Shown: piece by piece, positions 63,846 to 64,000 of the stretch
How positions within the stretch are numbered: position 1 is the first letter of the stretch
Layout of the letters: every line of letters starts with the position of its first letter
Origin: Prunella strophiata
Taxonomy: Eukaryota > Chordata > Aves > Passeriformes > Prunellidae
DNA: 64,000 nt
Reading direction: 5' to 3'
Assembly: GCA_036583965.1 (NCBI GenBank)
Contig: JAZBQD010000030.1
Coordinates: 55,367,551-55,431,550, forward strand
Position numbers and translations under genes: made by a program
Notes under the pieces: generated by a model
The model's database searches: none
What the model saw: the letters and a program-made list of their open reading frames with translations, nothing else
What the model was told of the DNA's origin: nothing

Positions 63846-64000
63846 CTCTATAACACAATGCAAAGGAAGTGTTACAGGAACCACTGGGAGACCACTGAGG
63901 TAACATAAGAATAAGAAAACTCTTAAGTCTTGAAGGAACTCAGGTGCCAACAGTTGACATGCTGACAAAGCAGAAGACAAATCACAAAAGATGAAGACAG

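Larger units (their letters stand above)
60253..64000 (-). other. Upstream intron, 3' part
   Basis: This is intron sequence before window exon 1. I searched it for the preceding PH exon (expected to end in residues like N-N-S-F-T on the minus strand) and did not find it. It holds a 19-base poly-T at 61546-61564 and a long hexamer array at about 63575-63845. Otherwise it is AT-rich sequence without recognisable features. Confidence 0.6.

Noticed and set aside
63461..63980. Four open frames of 120-158 codons on both strands
   Set aside because: They are translations of the (GGAAAA)n microsatellite and have no non-repetitive protein content.
1..64000. CRISPR arrays, tRNA or rRNA genes, operons, phage or insertion sequences
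   Set aside because: No regularly spaced repeats and no tRNA-like or rRNA-like sequence recognised; the context is vertebrate intron and exon sequence.

Overview
The window is vertebrate, almost certainly bird, nuclear DNA. It has AT-rich introns and no bacterial-style gene packing. Several pieces carry the sequence and 3' end typical of avian CR1 LINEs (for example at 33.66-34.33 kb and 54.33-54.78 kb). One protein-coding gene is supported. It lies on the minus strand and is built of small exons with GT/AG borders. The species cannot be named from the sequence.

The gene is DGKH, diacylglycerol kinase eta, a type II DGK. I could place 27 coding exons from 60252 down to the stop codon at 10202-10204. 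All reading phases are mutually consistent except for one extra base in exon 12. Removing that base gives 1098 codons including the stop. In order they encode the end of a PH domain, two C1 zinc fingers with complete Cys/His patterns, the catalytic domain (GGDGSVG and GTGND motifs), a long acidic low-conservation linker, the accessory half of the kinase, a C-terminal helical region, a SAM domain and a tail ending S-E-V. The first exons (N-terminus and first part of the PH domain) were not found and should lie above position 64000. The protein phosphorylates diacylglycerol to phosphatidic acid.

Layout from high to low coordinates: 60.25-64.0 kb is upstream intron with a (GGAAAA)n array of about 270 bp near the window edge; 59.68-60.25 kb PH end and first half of C1-1; 50.58-53.15 kb rest of C1-1 and C1-2; 44.1-48.9 kb catalytic core; 34.5-41.7 kb split-domain linker; 24.5-32.7 kb accessory catalytic domain; 16.1-23.5 kb C-terminal helices and SAM start; 10.2-10.29 kb last coding exon. 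Positions 1-10201 hold the 3' UTR and downstream DNA, in which I see no gene.

The points most worth checking are the apparent +1 frameshift in exon 12, a GC-AG intron after the exon carrying the glycine-rich catalytic motif, a (TTTTG)n-type tract abutting the acceptor of exon 15, and the long hexamer repeat. I found no evidence for a new biological system here; this is an ordinary gene locus with a few local oddities.
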